The translations under genes were made by a program, and so were the position numbers. Below the pieces are notes generated by a model. The model searched no databases. It saw only the letters and a program-made list of their open reading frames with translations, and had not been told where the DNA came from. Of a stretch of 64,000 nucleotides of DNA, positions 36,564-44,427 are shown in pieces. Origin of the DNA: Vibrio chagasii (GTDB lineage Bacteria; Pseudomonadota; Gammaproteobacteria; Enterobacterales; Vibrionaceae). The stretch's first letter is position 1, and the number at the start of each line of letters is the position of its first letter. Where the stretch lies: contig CP090851.1 in assembly GCA_041879415.1 (NCBI GenBank), forward strand, positions 1,860,001 through 1,924,000. The letters run 5' to 3'.

Positions 36564-37661
36564 TTAGCCTGCGTATGCTGGGTAGTCTGTTAAACCTTTT
36601 TCAGCACCACCAAACAGTGTATTTGGATCGTGCGCTGCTAGCGGGTAACCATTTTGAAGACGAGCTGGTAAATCAGGGTTAGCAACGAATGGACGACCAA
36701 AACCAACCATGTCCGTTACACCTTCAGCCACCGCTTTTTCACCACGCTCGCTGTCGTATTTACCTGCGTAAATCAGTACACCATCATAAGCTTCACGAAC
36801 AGCTGCTTTAAACGCTTTTGGCGTTTCAGGTGCATCGTCCCAGTCAACTTCTGCAATGTGTAGGTAAACAATCTTGTATAGGTTAAGTAGCGCTGCCGCC
36901 GCTGTGTACGTTTCAACAGGCGTTGCATCAACCGTACCGTTCAATGAAGTAAACGGCGCAAGACGAACACCAACACGGTCAGCACCAATCGCTTCAACCA
37001 TAGCTTCAACCACTTCACCTAGGAAGCGTAGGCGGTTCTCGATAGAGCCACCGTATTCGTCAGTACGGTTGTTTGCTTCTGAGTCGATGAACTGGTTAAT
37101 CAGGTAGCCATTTGCCGCGTGAAGTTCAATACCATCAAAGCCAGCTTCGATCGCATTAAGTGCAGCTTGGCGATACTGTTCAACCACTTCTTTGATGTCT
37201 TCTTTAGTCATCTCACGAGGTTCAACAACGTCTACAAAACCCGGTTCATCAGTACCGTTATCGATGAATACTTTTACATTTTCTGCTTTCAGTGCAGAAG
37301 ATGAAATAGGTTGCTCACCGCCAATGTTATCTGGATGCGTAACACGACCTACGTGCCAAAGCTGAGCGAAGATTACGCCATCTTTTTCATGTACTGCTTC
37401 CGTTACCTTTTTCCAGCCAGCGATCTGCTCGTCAGAATAGATACCAGGTGTCCAAGCATAACCCTGACCCATTGGTGAGATTTGTGTACCTTCAGCAATA
37501 ATCAGACCTGCCGTAGCGCGTTGAGCGTAGTAAGTCGCCATCATATCGTTTGCTGAGTTACCAGGTTGCGTTGCGCGAGAACGTGTCATCGGAGGCATAA
37601 CAATACGGTTTTTAAGCTCGATATTACCAAGTTGAATTGGTTGAAATAGTGCATTTGTCAT
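36564..37661 (-). CDS. nemA: NemA-type old yellow enzyme (alkene/ene reductase)
   Basis: FMN enzyme that uses NAD(P)H to reduce activated alkenes, nitro compounds and quinone-like electrophiles. The 365-aa length equals E. coli NemA. Motifs include KNRIVMPPMTRSRA near residue 18, AQLWHVGR near 98, the substrate-binding ELHAANGYLINQF near 178, and VGFGRPFVANPDLP near 324. The ATG at 37661 is preferred over 37667 because GAGG is then 8 nt upstream. It follows gloA by 14 nt, so the pair forms an electrophile-detoxification operon. E. coli has the same two genes in the opposite order with nemR. Confidence 0.93.
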   Translation of the reverse strand: MTNALFQPIQLGNIELKNRIVMPPMTRSRATQPGNSANDMMATYYAQRATAGLIIAEGTQISPMGQGYAWTPGIYSDEQIAGWKKVTEAVHEKDGVIFAQLWHVGRVTHPDNIGGEQPISSSALKAENVKVFIDNGTDEPGFVDVVEPREMTKEDIKEVVEQYRQAALNAIEAGFDGIELHAANGYLINQFIDSEANNRTDEYGGSIENRLRFLGEVVEAMVEAIGADRVGVRLAPFTSLNGTVDATPVETYTAAAALLNLYKIVYLHIAEVDWDDAPETPKAFKAAVREAYDGVLIYAGKYDSERGEKAVAEGVTDMVGFGRPFVANPDLPARLQNGYPLAAHDPNTLFGGAEKGLTDYPAYAG

Positions 37662-37675
37662 TGTCATTTCCTCGA

Positions 37676-38053
37676 TTAACCTAGTTGAATCAGTTCGATT
37701 TGGTAACCATCTGGGTCAGTAATAAATGCGATGTGCGTAGAACCACCTTTTACTGGGCCCGCTTCGCGAGTTACGTTGCCACCTAGCGACTTAATCTGGT
37801 CACATGCTGCGTAAATATCTTCCACACCTAATGCTAAATGGCCAAATGCGTTGCCCATTTCATACTCATTGGTATCCCAGTTATGCGTTAACTCAATAGT
37901 CGTTCCACCTTGCTCGTAACCAACAAAAACCAAGGTGTAGCGGTAATCGTTATTTACGTGGCGCTCGAGTTCTTTCATACCCAAAACTTTGGTGTAAAAC
38001 TCAATAGACTTTTCTAAATCAGCAACTCGGATCATTGTGTGTAGGAATTTCAT
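37676..38053 (-). CDS. gloA: Glyoxalase I (lactoylglutathione lyase)
   Basis: Converts the methylglyoxal-glutathione hemithioacetal to S-lactoylglutathione. The metal ligands are all visible: His5, Glu54, His72 and Glu120, matching the Ni-dependent bacterial type. At 125 aa it lacks the short C-terminal extension of the 135-aa E. coli enzyme. [16 protein letters not shown] near residue 95 is diagnostic. It is the first gene of gloA-nemA, preceded by an inverted repeat at 38155-38185 and by a lysR gene on the same strand. Confidence 0.94.
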   Translation of the reverse strand: MKFLHTMIRVADLEKSIEFYTKVLGMKELERHVNNDYRYTLVFVGYEQGGTTIELTHNWDTNEYEMGNAFGHLALGVEDIYAACDQIKSLGGNVTREAGPVKGGSTHIAFITDPDGYQIELIQLG

Positions 38054-38154
38054 ATTTCACCCTTTTTAGCCCAGTGACGCAGGCCGATATAATTGAAGTG
38101 GAGACCATCCACTTACCTGATAGGGTCAATATACGAGTTGGCTACAAATAAAGG

Positions 38155-38185
38155 AAATTATCATAAATTCTCAATGTGATAATTT
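38155..38185. promoter_or_regulatory. Inverted repeat upstream of gloA-nemA
   Basis: AAATTATCA (38155-38163) and TGATAATTT (38177-38185) are perfect 9-bp arms around a 13-bp spacer. They lie about 100 bp upstream of gloA and between it and the lysR gene. Candidate operator for the adjacent LysR protein. Confidence 0.5.
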
Positions 38186-38235
38186 TTTGTTATGAAGGGT
38201 TAAGCTTGAAGAAAATATAAAAGTACCAGGTAACG

Positions 38236-39171
38236 CTAGTATGAAGCCTTCCAGCTGTTTAACACCTTTGACATCTCTTCTACCGTATTAATAACCTGCT
38301 CTCGGAGCCACTTATGCGCGGGATCATTATTCTGTTTTTTTAGCCAGATCAGGTGATGAGGGATAGGCTGGCAATCAAACGGAGGCTTGAAAATTTGTAA
38401 ATCGAGGCGCTCTTTGAACTGAATCGCCATAGAAAGGGGGGCTACTGTAATACAATCGGATTGACTGCACAGTAGTAAATTGCTGAACAGAGAACTGCCA
38501 TGGATCATGATCTTTCTCTGAGACAAATCCAGTGATGTGTAATGGTTGAGGCTTCTCACTTGTCGGCGCGTTCGATCAAGCACGGCATGCTTCTCACTCA
38601 AGTATTGATCAAGGGTAAGCTCACCTTTGATTCTAGGGTGGCCGTTTCGGCAAATAATTACCACCTCACTCTCGTATAGCTTCTCACTCACCGTGCTCGG
38701 GTGTTCTGGCAATACGATATCGATCATCGCATCAAACTTTTGCGTCAGCAGATCTTCATGTACTTGATCATCAGAGTCCGCTTGATCATACACCTCTAAC
38801 GAGAGCCCTTGGTTTGGTAATTCCAAGAACCGATTCAACAGTAACCATTGTAAGTGCTCTGGAATCGACACCGCGAACTTGCGCTCCGCCGTCATTTCAT
38901 CAAACGATGCCATGCCTTGAAAAACGCCGTTGAGTTCTTGAATCGGTGCTTTGATCTTCTCGTACAGGCTTTGCGAATAAGCAGTTGGGACCACTCCCCG
39001 TCCCTTGCGCACAAACAACTCTTGATCAACTTCCTTCTTCAACCGCGCCAAGGAGGTACTTATTGTCGATTGGTTGGTATTCAAGTGATCGGCTGCTTTG
39101 CTCAAACTGCCCTGCTCCATCACCGCAGAAAATACAGCTAACAAGTTAAAGTTCGGAATGTCATTACTCAT
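38236..39171 (-). CDS. LysR-family transcriptional regulator
   Basis: A 311-aa LysR regulator. The N-terminal HTH is at residues 6-65 (NFNLLAVFSAVMEQGSLSKA, then NTNQSTISTSLARLKKEV). The C-terminal effector domain begins near 95. It lies directly upstream of gloA-nemA on the same strand. Its own upstream region contains TATCG-N6-CGATA at 39208-39223, a LysR-like dyad suggesting autoregulation. The effector is unknown; NemA-linked regulators in other bacteria sense electrophiles but are TetR-type. Confidence 0.9.
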   Translation of the reverse strand: MSNDIPNFNLLAVFSAVMEQGSLSKAADHLNTNQSTISTSLARLKKEVDQELFVRKGRGVVPTAYSQSLYEKIKAPIQELNGVFQGMASFDEMTAERKFAVSIPEHLQWLLLNRFLELPNQGLSLEVYDQADSDDQVHEDLLTQKFDAMIDIVLPEHPSTVSEKLYESEVVIICRNGHPRIKGELTLDQYLSEKHAVLDRTRRQVRSLNHYTSLDLSQRKIMIHGSSLFSNLLLCSQSDCITVAPLSMAIQFKERLDLQIFKPPFDCQPIPHHLIWLKKQNNDPAHKWLREQVINTVEEMSKVLNSWKASY

Positions 39172-39524
39172 GATTCTTTACTCAATAGGCGATAGATTGA
39201 ATTATCTTATCGTAAAACCGATAGAATGGAACGGTCAATTATCGCTCGTTAGTCCAAACTGAGAATGGAGCAACATGCGGTAAGCCTACTTCAGTTCTCC
39301 ATGATTAAAGTTCACTTTTGTCTCAACGTCTTCATTCAGATCGATATTCCCACTCTAAGCCAGCTTAATCACGAACAGCGACTTCGCGACATTTAGTGGC
39401 CAATTCAGAGTAAAAGCCTTCAAATTGTCTCAGTTAACATGACACTGTGTTTGCGAGGGGTTTGTTTATCTTCCTGTGCTGAACACTACAATGGCACTAA
39501 ATCAAAACGACCTTCGGTATAAAA
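39172..39524. other. 353-bp divergent region, lysR / outer-membrane protein gene
   Basis: Contains the dyad TATCGTAAAACCGATA (39208-39223), 37 bp upstream of the lysR start, and presumably both promoters. No ORF or RNA structure is convincing. Confidence 0.5.
39208..39223. promoter_or_regulatory. TATCG-N6-CGATA dyad upstream of lysR
   Basis: TATCGTAAAACCGATA. The same arms and spacer length recur at 40598-40613. It is consistent with the interrupted dyads of LysR-type regulators. Confidence 0.45.
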
Positions 39525-40436
39525 ATGAACAATAATAAAATACTTTCACTACTTCTCAGTGGCGCAGCGGTGGCTTATTCAGGCGCGGGCTTGGCAGAGA
39601 GCGAGCAATTATCCGTTCAGGAAGCGGCAAAAAAATCGGCAAACCCGGTATCGGATGTGTGGATGCTTATCACTCAAAATGATTACACCTTCTTGGAAAA
39701 AGAAGATGGTCATCATGAGATGCAGAACCGTTTGAGCTTCCAACCCGTGATGCCTGTACCTATCATGGATGGCGAGTGGAACTTGGTGAACCGTTTGGTG
39801 GCGAACCATTACAGTGCACCAGGTGATCGTGATGAAGGTGACTTCTTCGAAGGTCGCACCAACGGCATGGGCGACACCGTCTTCCTCTCTCTAGCAGCAC
39901 CAAACCGTGACGATGGCTTCATTTGGGGTGTTGGTCCTACCGTTATTGCCCCAACTGGTACGGATGGTTTGACCCAAGATAAATGGCAAGTCGGCCCTGC
40001 TGCTTTGGTCGCAAGGTTAGGTAAAGAAACTGGCCAACCAATGAATATCGACAGCTGGAACGTAGGTATCCTCGCGCAACAATGGTGGGATGTAGGCGGC
40101 AGTGATAGCGTCACTGAATCAACAAACCAAGCCGATATCCAGTACTTCTTAAACTACCGAGTCAGTAATACGGCATTAATCGGTATGACACCAAACATTC
40201 AAATCGATTGGGAAAAAGATGGTTCAGACCGTTTCACGGTACCTGTAGGCTTAGGTTACATTGACATGTTTAAAGTCGGACCGATGCCAGTTCGCTGGGG
40301 TATAGAACTTCAATATTTCGTGATGAAACCCGATGCTAACGTGGGAACAGCTAACCCATCTGAATACATTCCGTATTCGCCAGATTGGAACTTAAAGTTC
40401 TTCGTTGCTCCAGTCACACTCAACCCTTTCAAATAA
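39525..40436 (+). CDS. Predicted outer-membrane transporter/porin-like protein
   Basis: A 303-aa exported protein with signal peptide MNNNKILSLLLSGAAVAYSGAGLA. The mature part has amphipathic beta-strands throughout and segments such as GVGPTVIAPTGTDGL and WKFFVAPVTLNPF-type terminal strand (protein ends in Phe-Lys). This is the pattern of proteins often annotated as transporter, neuromedin U-like or MetA-pathway barrel. No ligand is evident. It is monocistronic. There is no clear ribosome site before the ATG. Confidence 0.72.
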   Translation: MNNNKILSLLLSGAAVAYSGAGLAESEQLSVQEAAKKSANPVSDVWMLITQNDYTFLEKEDGHHEMQNRLSFQPVMPVPIMDGEWNLVNRLVANHYSAPGDRDEGDFFEGRTNGMGDTVFLSLAAPNRDDGFIWGVGPTVIAPTGTDGLTQDKWQVGPAALVARLGKETGQPMNIDSWNVGILAQQWWDVGGSDSVTESTNQADIQYFLNYRVSNTALIGMTPNIQIDWEKDGSDRFTVPVGLGYIDMFKVGPMPVRWGIELQYFVMKPDANVGTANPSEYIPYSPDWNLKFFVAPVTLNPFK

Positions 40437-40999
40437 CACCCCTGAGGCGGGTTAGTTAATTCAAAATTTTCTGACCTGCCTTCTAGCGAGCTTTTTAACC
40501 ACTTCTTTGATCCAGGCTAGTTTAGCCTACATAATTTGTAACTCGACTTTGAGCCCGTTCAAATAATTCCATTTGCCGTTTTAATGACCTATCAACCTAT
40601 CGTAATTACGATAGTTCAATATCGTTATACTGGGTAGATAGCACCCTTCACACTTCCTATTATTTCGCCAACAAATCAATTCTTAAGCGATATAGAAAAC
40701 CTAAAAATGTTTAGATGACTGTGTTGTGCACATCATGGACGACGGCCCAAAAAGCTACTGCAACAACCGAACTTCGCAATGGTTGGCTCTAGTTTAAGAA
40801 TGATTTCGCTCGGTGTTTTTAACACTGTGTTCGCGAGAATGCGTTGTCTCTTTGGGCAAAGCGATTTTTAATTGTCATCTAATACTTTTGACTCCAGTCA
40901 GTGGTAACGCTCACTGGTATTCAACACCTCTTGCAGATGTCATCTAAAAGTCTTGTACCAAGACTGCACTTTCTCTCTCCTTATTATTTAGGTTGAGAT
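40437..40999. other. 563-bp gene-free region with palindrome
   Basis: The longest unexplained stretch in the 34-42 kb section. It contains an 18-bp perfect palindrome (40597-40614) and a direct repeat TGTCATCTAA at 40873-40882 and 40938-40947. Only ORFs of about 25 codons or fewer are seen. It could carry a long leader or a small RNA for the gene at 41000. Confidence 0.5.
40597..40614. promoter_or_regulatory. 18-bp perfect palindrome
   Basis: CTATCGTAATTACGATAG, including TATCG-N6-CGATA with the same spacing as the dyad upstream of lysR. It is 386 bp upstream of the gene at 41000. Regulator unknown; the LysR protein is one candidate. Confidence 0.55.
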
Positions 41000-41569
41000 A
41001 TGAAAATTCTTAAAATTGTTCTGCAGAAAGTTTGGGCCGTCGTGATGGTTCTCGTCAAATTCTGCCTATTTATGGCCCTGATGTTTGCTGGTGCTTGGGC
41101 ACTTGCTCCTATGGGTAAAATCCACTCCAAAGACATCGACCTTTCTCAGTTCAATAACCATCCGAACGAAATGATGATGAACTTCTTCCAAAGCGAGTAT
41201 TTCTCCGGTTACTTGTTCTCGGTGACTCTTGCGGTTGTGTTCGCTGCTATCTACGGTATGTGGCAAATCCATGAGCTCGGTGTGCACAAGGCTAAAGAAC
41301 ACAAAAGTGCCCACGTTCAGATTGTATTTGCACTCTCGCTTTGTGGTTTATTCATCAACAAAACCTTCTGGGTTATCGCTCTAGTCATTGCTCTCGCGAA
41401 CTGGAAACACATCGGTCAATCGATCAGTGATGTGATCCGCCGTGGTATTCAACCGAAGCTTCAAAAGTCCGATAGTGACCAAACGATCGCTGAAGACCAC
41501 AAGACAGATAGTGAACAAGCAAAAGAAACTAAGTCTGAGCAAACAGCAACTGGAAAAGAGGCCGCATAA
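41000..41569 (+). CDS. Inner-membrane protein of unknown function paired with HlyD-type gene
   Basis: A 189-aa protein with hydrophobic segments at about residues 14-35, 72-90 and 110-135, and a charged Glu/Lys/Thr/Ser-rich tail (about 150-189). I do not recognise a named family. The last base of its stop is the first base of the downstream HlyD-family start, so the two are translationally coupled and probably form one membrane complex. GGTTGAGAT precedes the ATG. Confidence 0.75.
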   Translation: MKILKIVLQKVWAVVMVLVKFCLFMALMFAGAWALAPMGKIHSKDIDLSQFNNHPNEMMMNFFQSEYFSGYLFSVTLAVVFAAIYGMWQIHELGVHKAKEHKSAHVQIVFALSLCGLFINKTFWVIALVIALANWKHIGQSISDVIRRGIQPKLQKSDSDQTIAEDHKTDSEQAKETKSEQTATGKEAA

Positions 41570-42558
41570 TGAAAGAGATGATGATCCCATACATTCTGAT
41601 TGTATGGTCCCTGTTTGCGACTGGCGCACTAAAGAAGACAATTAAGAACTACACTTGGGCTGCGATTGGTGGCGTTGTGATTCTAGGCCTATTGGCAATT
41701 GTTTCTCGCCTGTGGGCTCCGGTAGATATGACCAACTCATCGACGGTAAAAGCGCCGCATGCTGTGATGTCACCGATCTTCGGCCAGCAAATTGATGAAG
41801 TGTTCGTTGACCACAACCAATTGGTAAAGAAAGGCGACGTAATTTACACGCTTGTCGATATCGACTCAGCAGCAGACAAGGCAAAGATCGAATCTTCTAT
41901 TGTTCAGAAGGAAGAGCAGATCAAACAGATGACGCGCGATTTAGAGCGTGCTGAAACGTCACCGGAGATCTTCAATGCTCGTGATGTTGAAAAGTACCAC
42001 TCAGATCTTCGTGTGATGCACGCAGAACTGGCTTCACTGAAAGCCGATTTACAGAAAGTGAATTGGGCTCAAGAGAAGAAAACAGTGCGAGCAGAATTTG
42101 ATGGGCAAGTATCGATTGTCAACATTGCTGAAGGCTCTGTGATGGGCAACATGCACCTGTACAACACCAGTAAAAAGTTCTTAGAGATGCGTATCTCAGA
42201 CCAGACTTACGGTTACGTGCAAGTGGGCGATTTCGCGGAGTTCTTTGTCGATGCGTATCCGGGTCACGTGTTCCGTGCCAAAGTACACAGTTTTACGGCA
42301 GGTACTGGTGAATCAAGCATTTCACCACTGCAAGGTCCGCAAAGCGTTGGTCAGCACGTCGCTCAAAACGGCAATGGTTTAGGTCGTACGGTAGTGCTAG
42401 AAATCTTTGAACCAGAAGGCTACAACATTCCTATCGGTGCCGCTGGCGCAGCTTGGATTTCAGCGGAGAAGCCGCATCCTTTCTGGGGCTTCATTGACGT
42501 GATTGGTGCAGCAACAGTTCGCCTACAATCTTACAAGTCTTACCTAGGTGCTTGGTAA
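41569..42558 (+). CDS. HlyD/EmrA-family membrane-fusion protein
   Basis: A 329-aa adaptor anchored by N-terminal hydrophobic segments (residues 5-20 and 27-48). A biotinyl-lipoyl-like half (AVMSPIFGQQIDEVFVDHNQ at about 63-82), a coiled-coil hairpin near 100-160, and a beta-barrel region (VGDFAEFFVDAYPGHVFRAKV) follow. Such proteins bridge an inner-membrane transporter and an outer-membrane channel. Neither is adjacent here; only the small membrane protein at 41000 is coupled to it, similar to YibH/AaeA-like pairs. It ends at a strong terminator. Confidence 0.85.
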   Translation: MKEMMIPYILIVWSLFATGALKKTIKNYTWAAIGGVVILGLLAIVSRLWAPVDMTNSSTVKAPHAVMSPIFGQQIDEVFVDHNQLVKKGDVIYTLVDIDSAADKAKIESSIVQKEEQIKQMTRDLERAETSPEIFNARDVEKYHSDLRVMHAELASLKADLQKVNWAQEKKTVRAEFDGQVSIVNIAEGSVMGNMHLYNTSKKFLEMRISDQTYGYVQVGDFAEFFVDAYPGHVFRAKVHSFTAGTGESSISPLQGPQSVGQHVAQNGNGLGRTVVLEIFEPEGYNIPIGAAGAAWISAEKPHPFWGFIDVIGAATVRLQSYKSYLGAW

Positions 42559-42580
42559 ACCAATAACCTACTAAGAACAA

Positions 42581-42608
42581 AAAATACCCCGCTTATGCGG
42601 GGTATTTT
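42581..42608. terminator. Bidirectional terminator, HlyD-type gene / cyoE
   Basis: AAAATACCCCGC / GCGGGGTATTTT stem with a TTAT loop, between convergent operons. Confidence 0.9.
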
Positions 42609-42620
42609 ATTAGTGCAGCG

Positions 42621-43490
42621 CTATAAAAATGGCAGCGGGATCAGTTCGAGTCCTAGAACACCGCTGATGCTCATCACCACCAGCAAAGAGACTTTAAAGA
42701 CCGTCTTTGACCATTGGATGTAGTTGGCGCAATCCACCTTACGGAATGTCACCTTGGTCCACATAAAGCATACTGCCGCCGACACCGCTAGGTATTCGTA
42801 ACCCGCTTCTCCGAGCAAGAACAGCCCAAGAGCAACCGCGCCAAAAGCAACCACGTACGCTTTCATGTGTTTGTGGGCCTTATCGACACCCTCTTTTACC
42901 GGTAGTACAGGAATACCTGCATCTCGGTAGTCTTGAATGCGGAACATCGCAATCGCATACGAGTGCGGCATCTGCCATAAGCAGAACATGATAAACAGCA
43001 GTACCGCTTCGATACTCAAGTAGTTTGTCACGCCAAGGTAACCAACTAATGGTGGTACCGCACCAGAGATACTGCCTACGAGCGTGCCATACACCGAATT
43101 ACGCTTGTACCACATGGTGTAGAAAAAGACGTAAAACACGTAGCCTAGCAACACCACTACCGCAGACATCGGATTAACGTATTGGAACAATAAAGCCGTA
43201 CCAGCTAGCAACATGACCAACGCATAGATGAATGCGACGTCAGTATTGATGTTGCCCTGAACCAACTCTCGGTTCTGAGTGCGTTTCATTTTTTGATCAA
43301 TATCGCGATCAAAAATGTTATTCACCACACAACCTGATGCAATCACAAGCCCCACACCCGCCAATGTTGTCAGTAACAACATCGCACTGGCTGGTTCTGT
43401 CTTTGCGGCAAGGAAGAACCCCGCCGCAACAGAAATCAGGTTGCCGAAAATGATGCCCGGTTTGGTAATAGACAAATAACTTTTCAGCAT
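42621..43490 (-). CDS. cyoE: CyoE, heme O synthase (protoheme IX farnesyltransferase)
   Basis: Adds a farnesyl group to heme b to make the heme O needed by cytochrome bo oxidase. The 289-aa polytopic protein belongs to the UbiA prenyltransferase superfamily. The Asp-rich catalytic motif NNIFDRDIDQKMKRT is near residue 57, and KPGIIFGNLIS near 10 is typical. It is the last gene of cyoABCDE, 8 nt after cyoD. Confidence 0.95.
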   Translation of the reverse strand: MLKSYLSITKPGIIFGNLISVAAGFFLAAKTEPASAMLLLTTLAGVGLVIASGCVVNNIFDRDIDQKMKRTQNRELVQGNINTDVAFIYALVMLLAGTALLFQYVNPMSAVVVLLGYVFYVFFYTMWYKRNSVYGTLVGSISGAVPPLVGYLGVTNYLSIEAVLLFIMFCLWQMPHSYAIAMFRIQDYRDAGIPVLPVKEGVDKAHKHMKAYVVAFGAVALGLFLLGEAGYEYLAVSAAVCFMWTKVTFRKVDCANYIQWSKTVFKVSLLVVMSISGVLGLELIPLPFL

Positions 43491-43498
43491 ACCCTAGC

Positions 43499-43810
43499 CT
43501 ACAACTTCATGTTGACGTTCATGTTGTAGATGATCCACACCGAGCCAGCGATCAGGATCAATACAACAATGGCTGTAAACATCAGTGATACTAAGTTCCA
43601 CTGACCATCGGTTGTTTTCACTTCCATATGTAGGAAGTACTTAAAGTGTACGAAAATCTGCACTAGCGCACAGCCAAACAGAACGACGTAAGTCTCAGTA
43701 CTTGGAAGCGCATGCGCCCATACAACATAGAACGGAATAATGGTCAGAATCAGTGATGCAACAAAGCCAATCACGTAATCTTTTGCGCCACTGTCTAGAT
43801 GCTGTTCCAT
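43499..43810 (-). CDS. cyoD: CyoD, cytochrome bo oxidase subunit IV
   Basis: A 103-aa small subunit with three hydrophobic segments (about residues 13-35, 42-60 and 75-98), needed for assembly of the CuB site in E. coli. The ATG at 43810 is chosen because it shares a base with the cyoC stop, although the frame is open further upstream inside cyoC. SLMFTAIVVLILIAGSVWI near the end is family-like. Confidence 0.92.
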   Translation of the reverse strand: MEQHLDSGAKDYVIGFVASLILTIIPFYVVWAHALPSTETYVVLFGCALVQIFVHFKYFLHMEVKTTDGQWNLVSLMFTAIVVLILIAGSVWIIYNMNVNMKL

Positions 43811-44427
43811 TACATCACCCCCATTAAGTACACGATGGTAAATACACAAATCCAAACGATATCTAGGAAGTGCCAGAACAAGCTCAAGCACTGAAAGCGC
43901 ATCGACATGTTGTCGTTTAAGCCTTTGGTTGAAAGCTGGTGATACGCCACTGCCATCCAAATAAGACCAAACGTCACGTGCAAGCCGTGTGTGCCAACTA
44001 AGGTAAAGAACGCAGATAGGAACGCACTCTCTTGAGGGCCATAACCTTCAGCAATCAAGTGATGGAATTCATACACTTCCATACAGATAAAGGCTAAACC
44101 CAGCAGAAACGTTACTTTTAGCCACTTTTTCAGACCAGAAACATCTTGGCGTTTCATTGCGATCATGCCAAAACCGAAAGTGATACTACTGAACAGCAGC
44201 ATCATGGTTTCCACAAACACGAACGGAAGTTCGAAGATGTCTTTGCCCGTTGGTCCTGCAATAGAGCCACTTTCTAACACGGCATAAGTCGCGAAAAGCG
44301 TGGCAAACAGCACACAGTCACTCATCAAGTAAACCCAGAAGCCAAACAGCTTGTTGCCCGCTGAGTCATGGTGATGATCATGCGAGTGTGCAAGATCGTA
44401 AGTGTGCGACGGAGTATTAGCTTGCAT
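43810..44427 (-). CDS. cyoC: CyoC, cytochrome bo oxidase subunit III
   Basis: A 205-aa heme-copper oxidase subunit III with five membrane spans. Recognisable segments are [20 protein letters not shown] near residue 28 and [13 protein letters not shown] near 127. The N-terminus has a His-rich stretch ([11 protein letters not shown] at 14-24). The start at 44427 overlaps the cyoB end by 11 nt; the frame is open further upstream but that part is cyoB shadow. Confidence 0.94.
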   Translation of the reverse strand: MQANTPSHTYDLAHSHDHHHDSAGNKLFGFWVYLMSDCVLFATLFATYAVLESGSIAGPTGKDIFELPFVFVETMMLLFSSITFGFGMIAMKRQDVSGLKKWLKVTFLLGLAFICMEVYEFHHLIAEGYGPQESAFLSAFFTLVGTHGLHVTFGLIWMAVAYHQLSTKGLNDNMSMRFQCLSLFWHFLDIVWICVFTIVYLMGVM

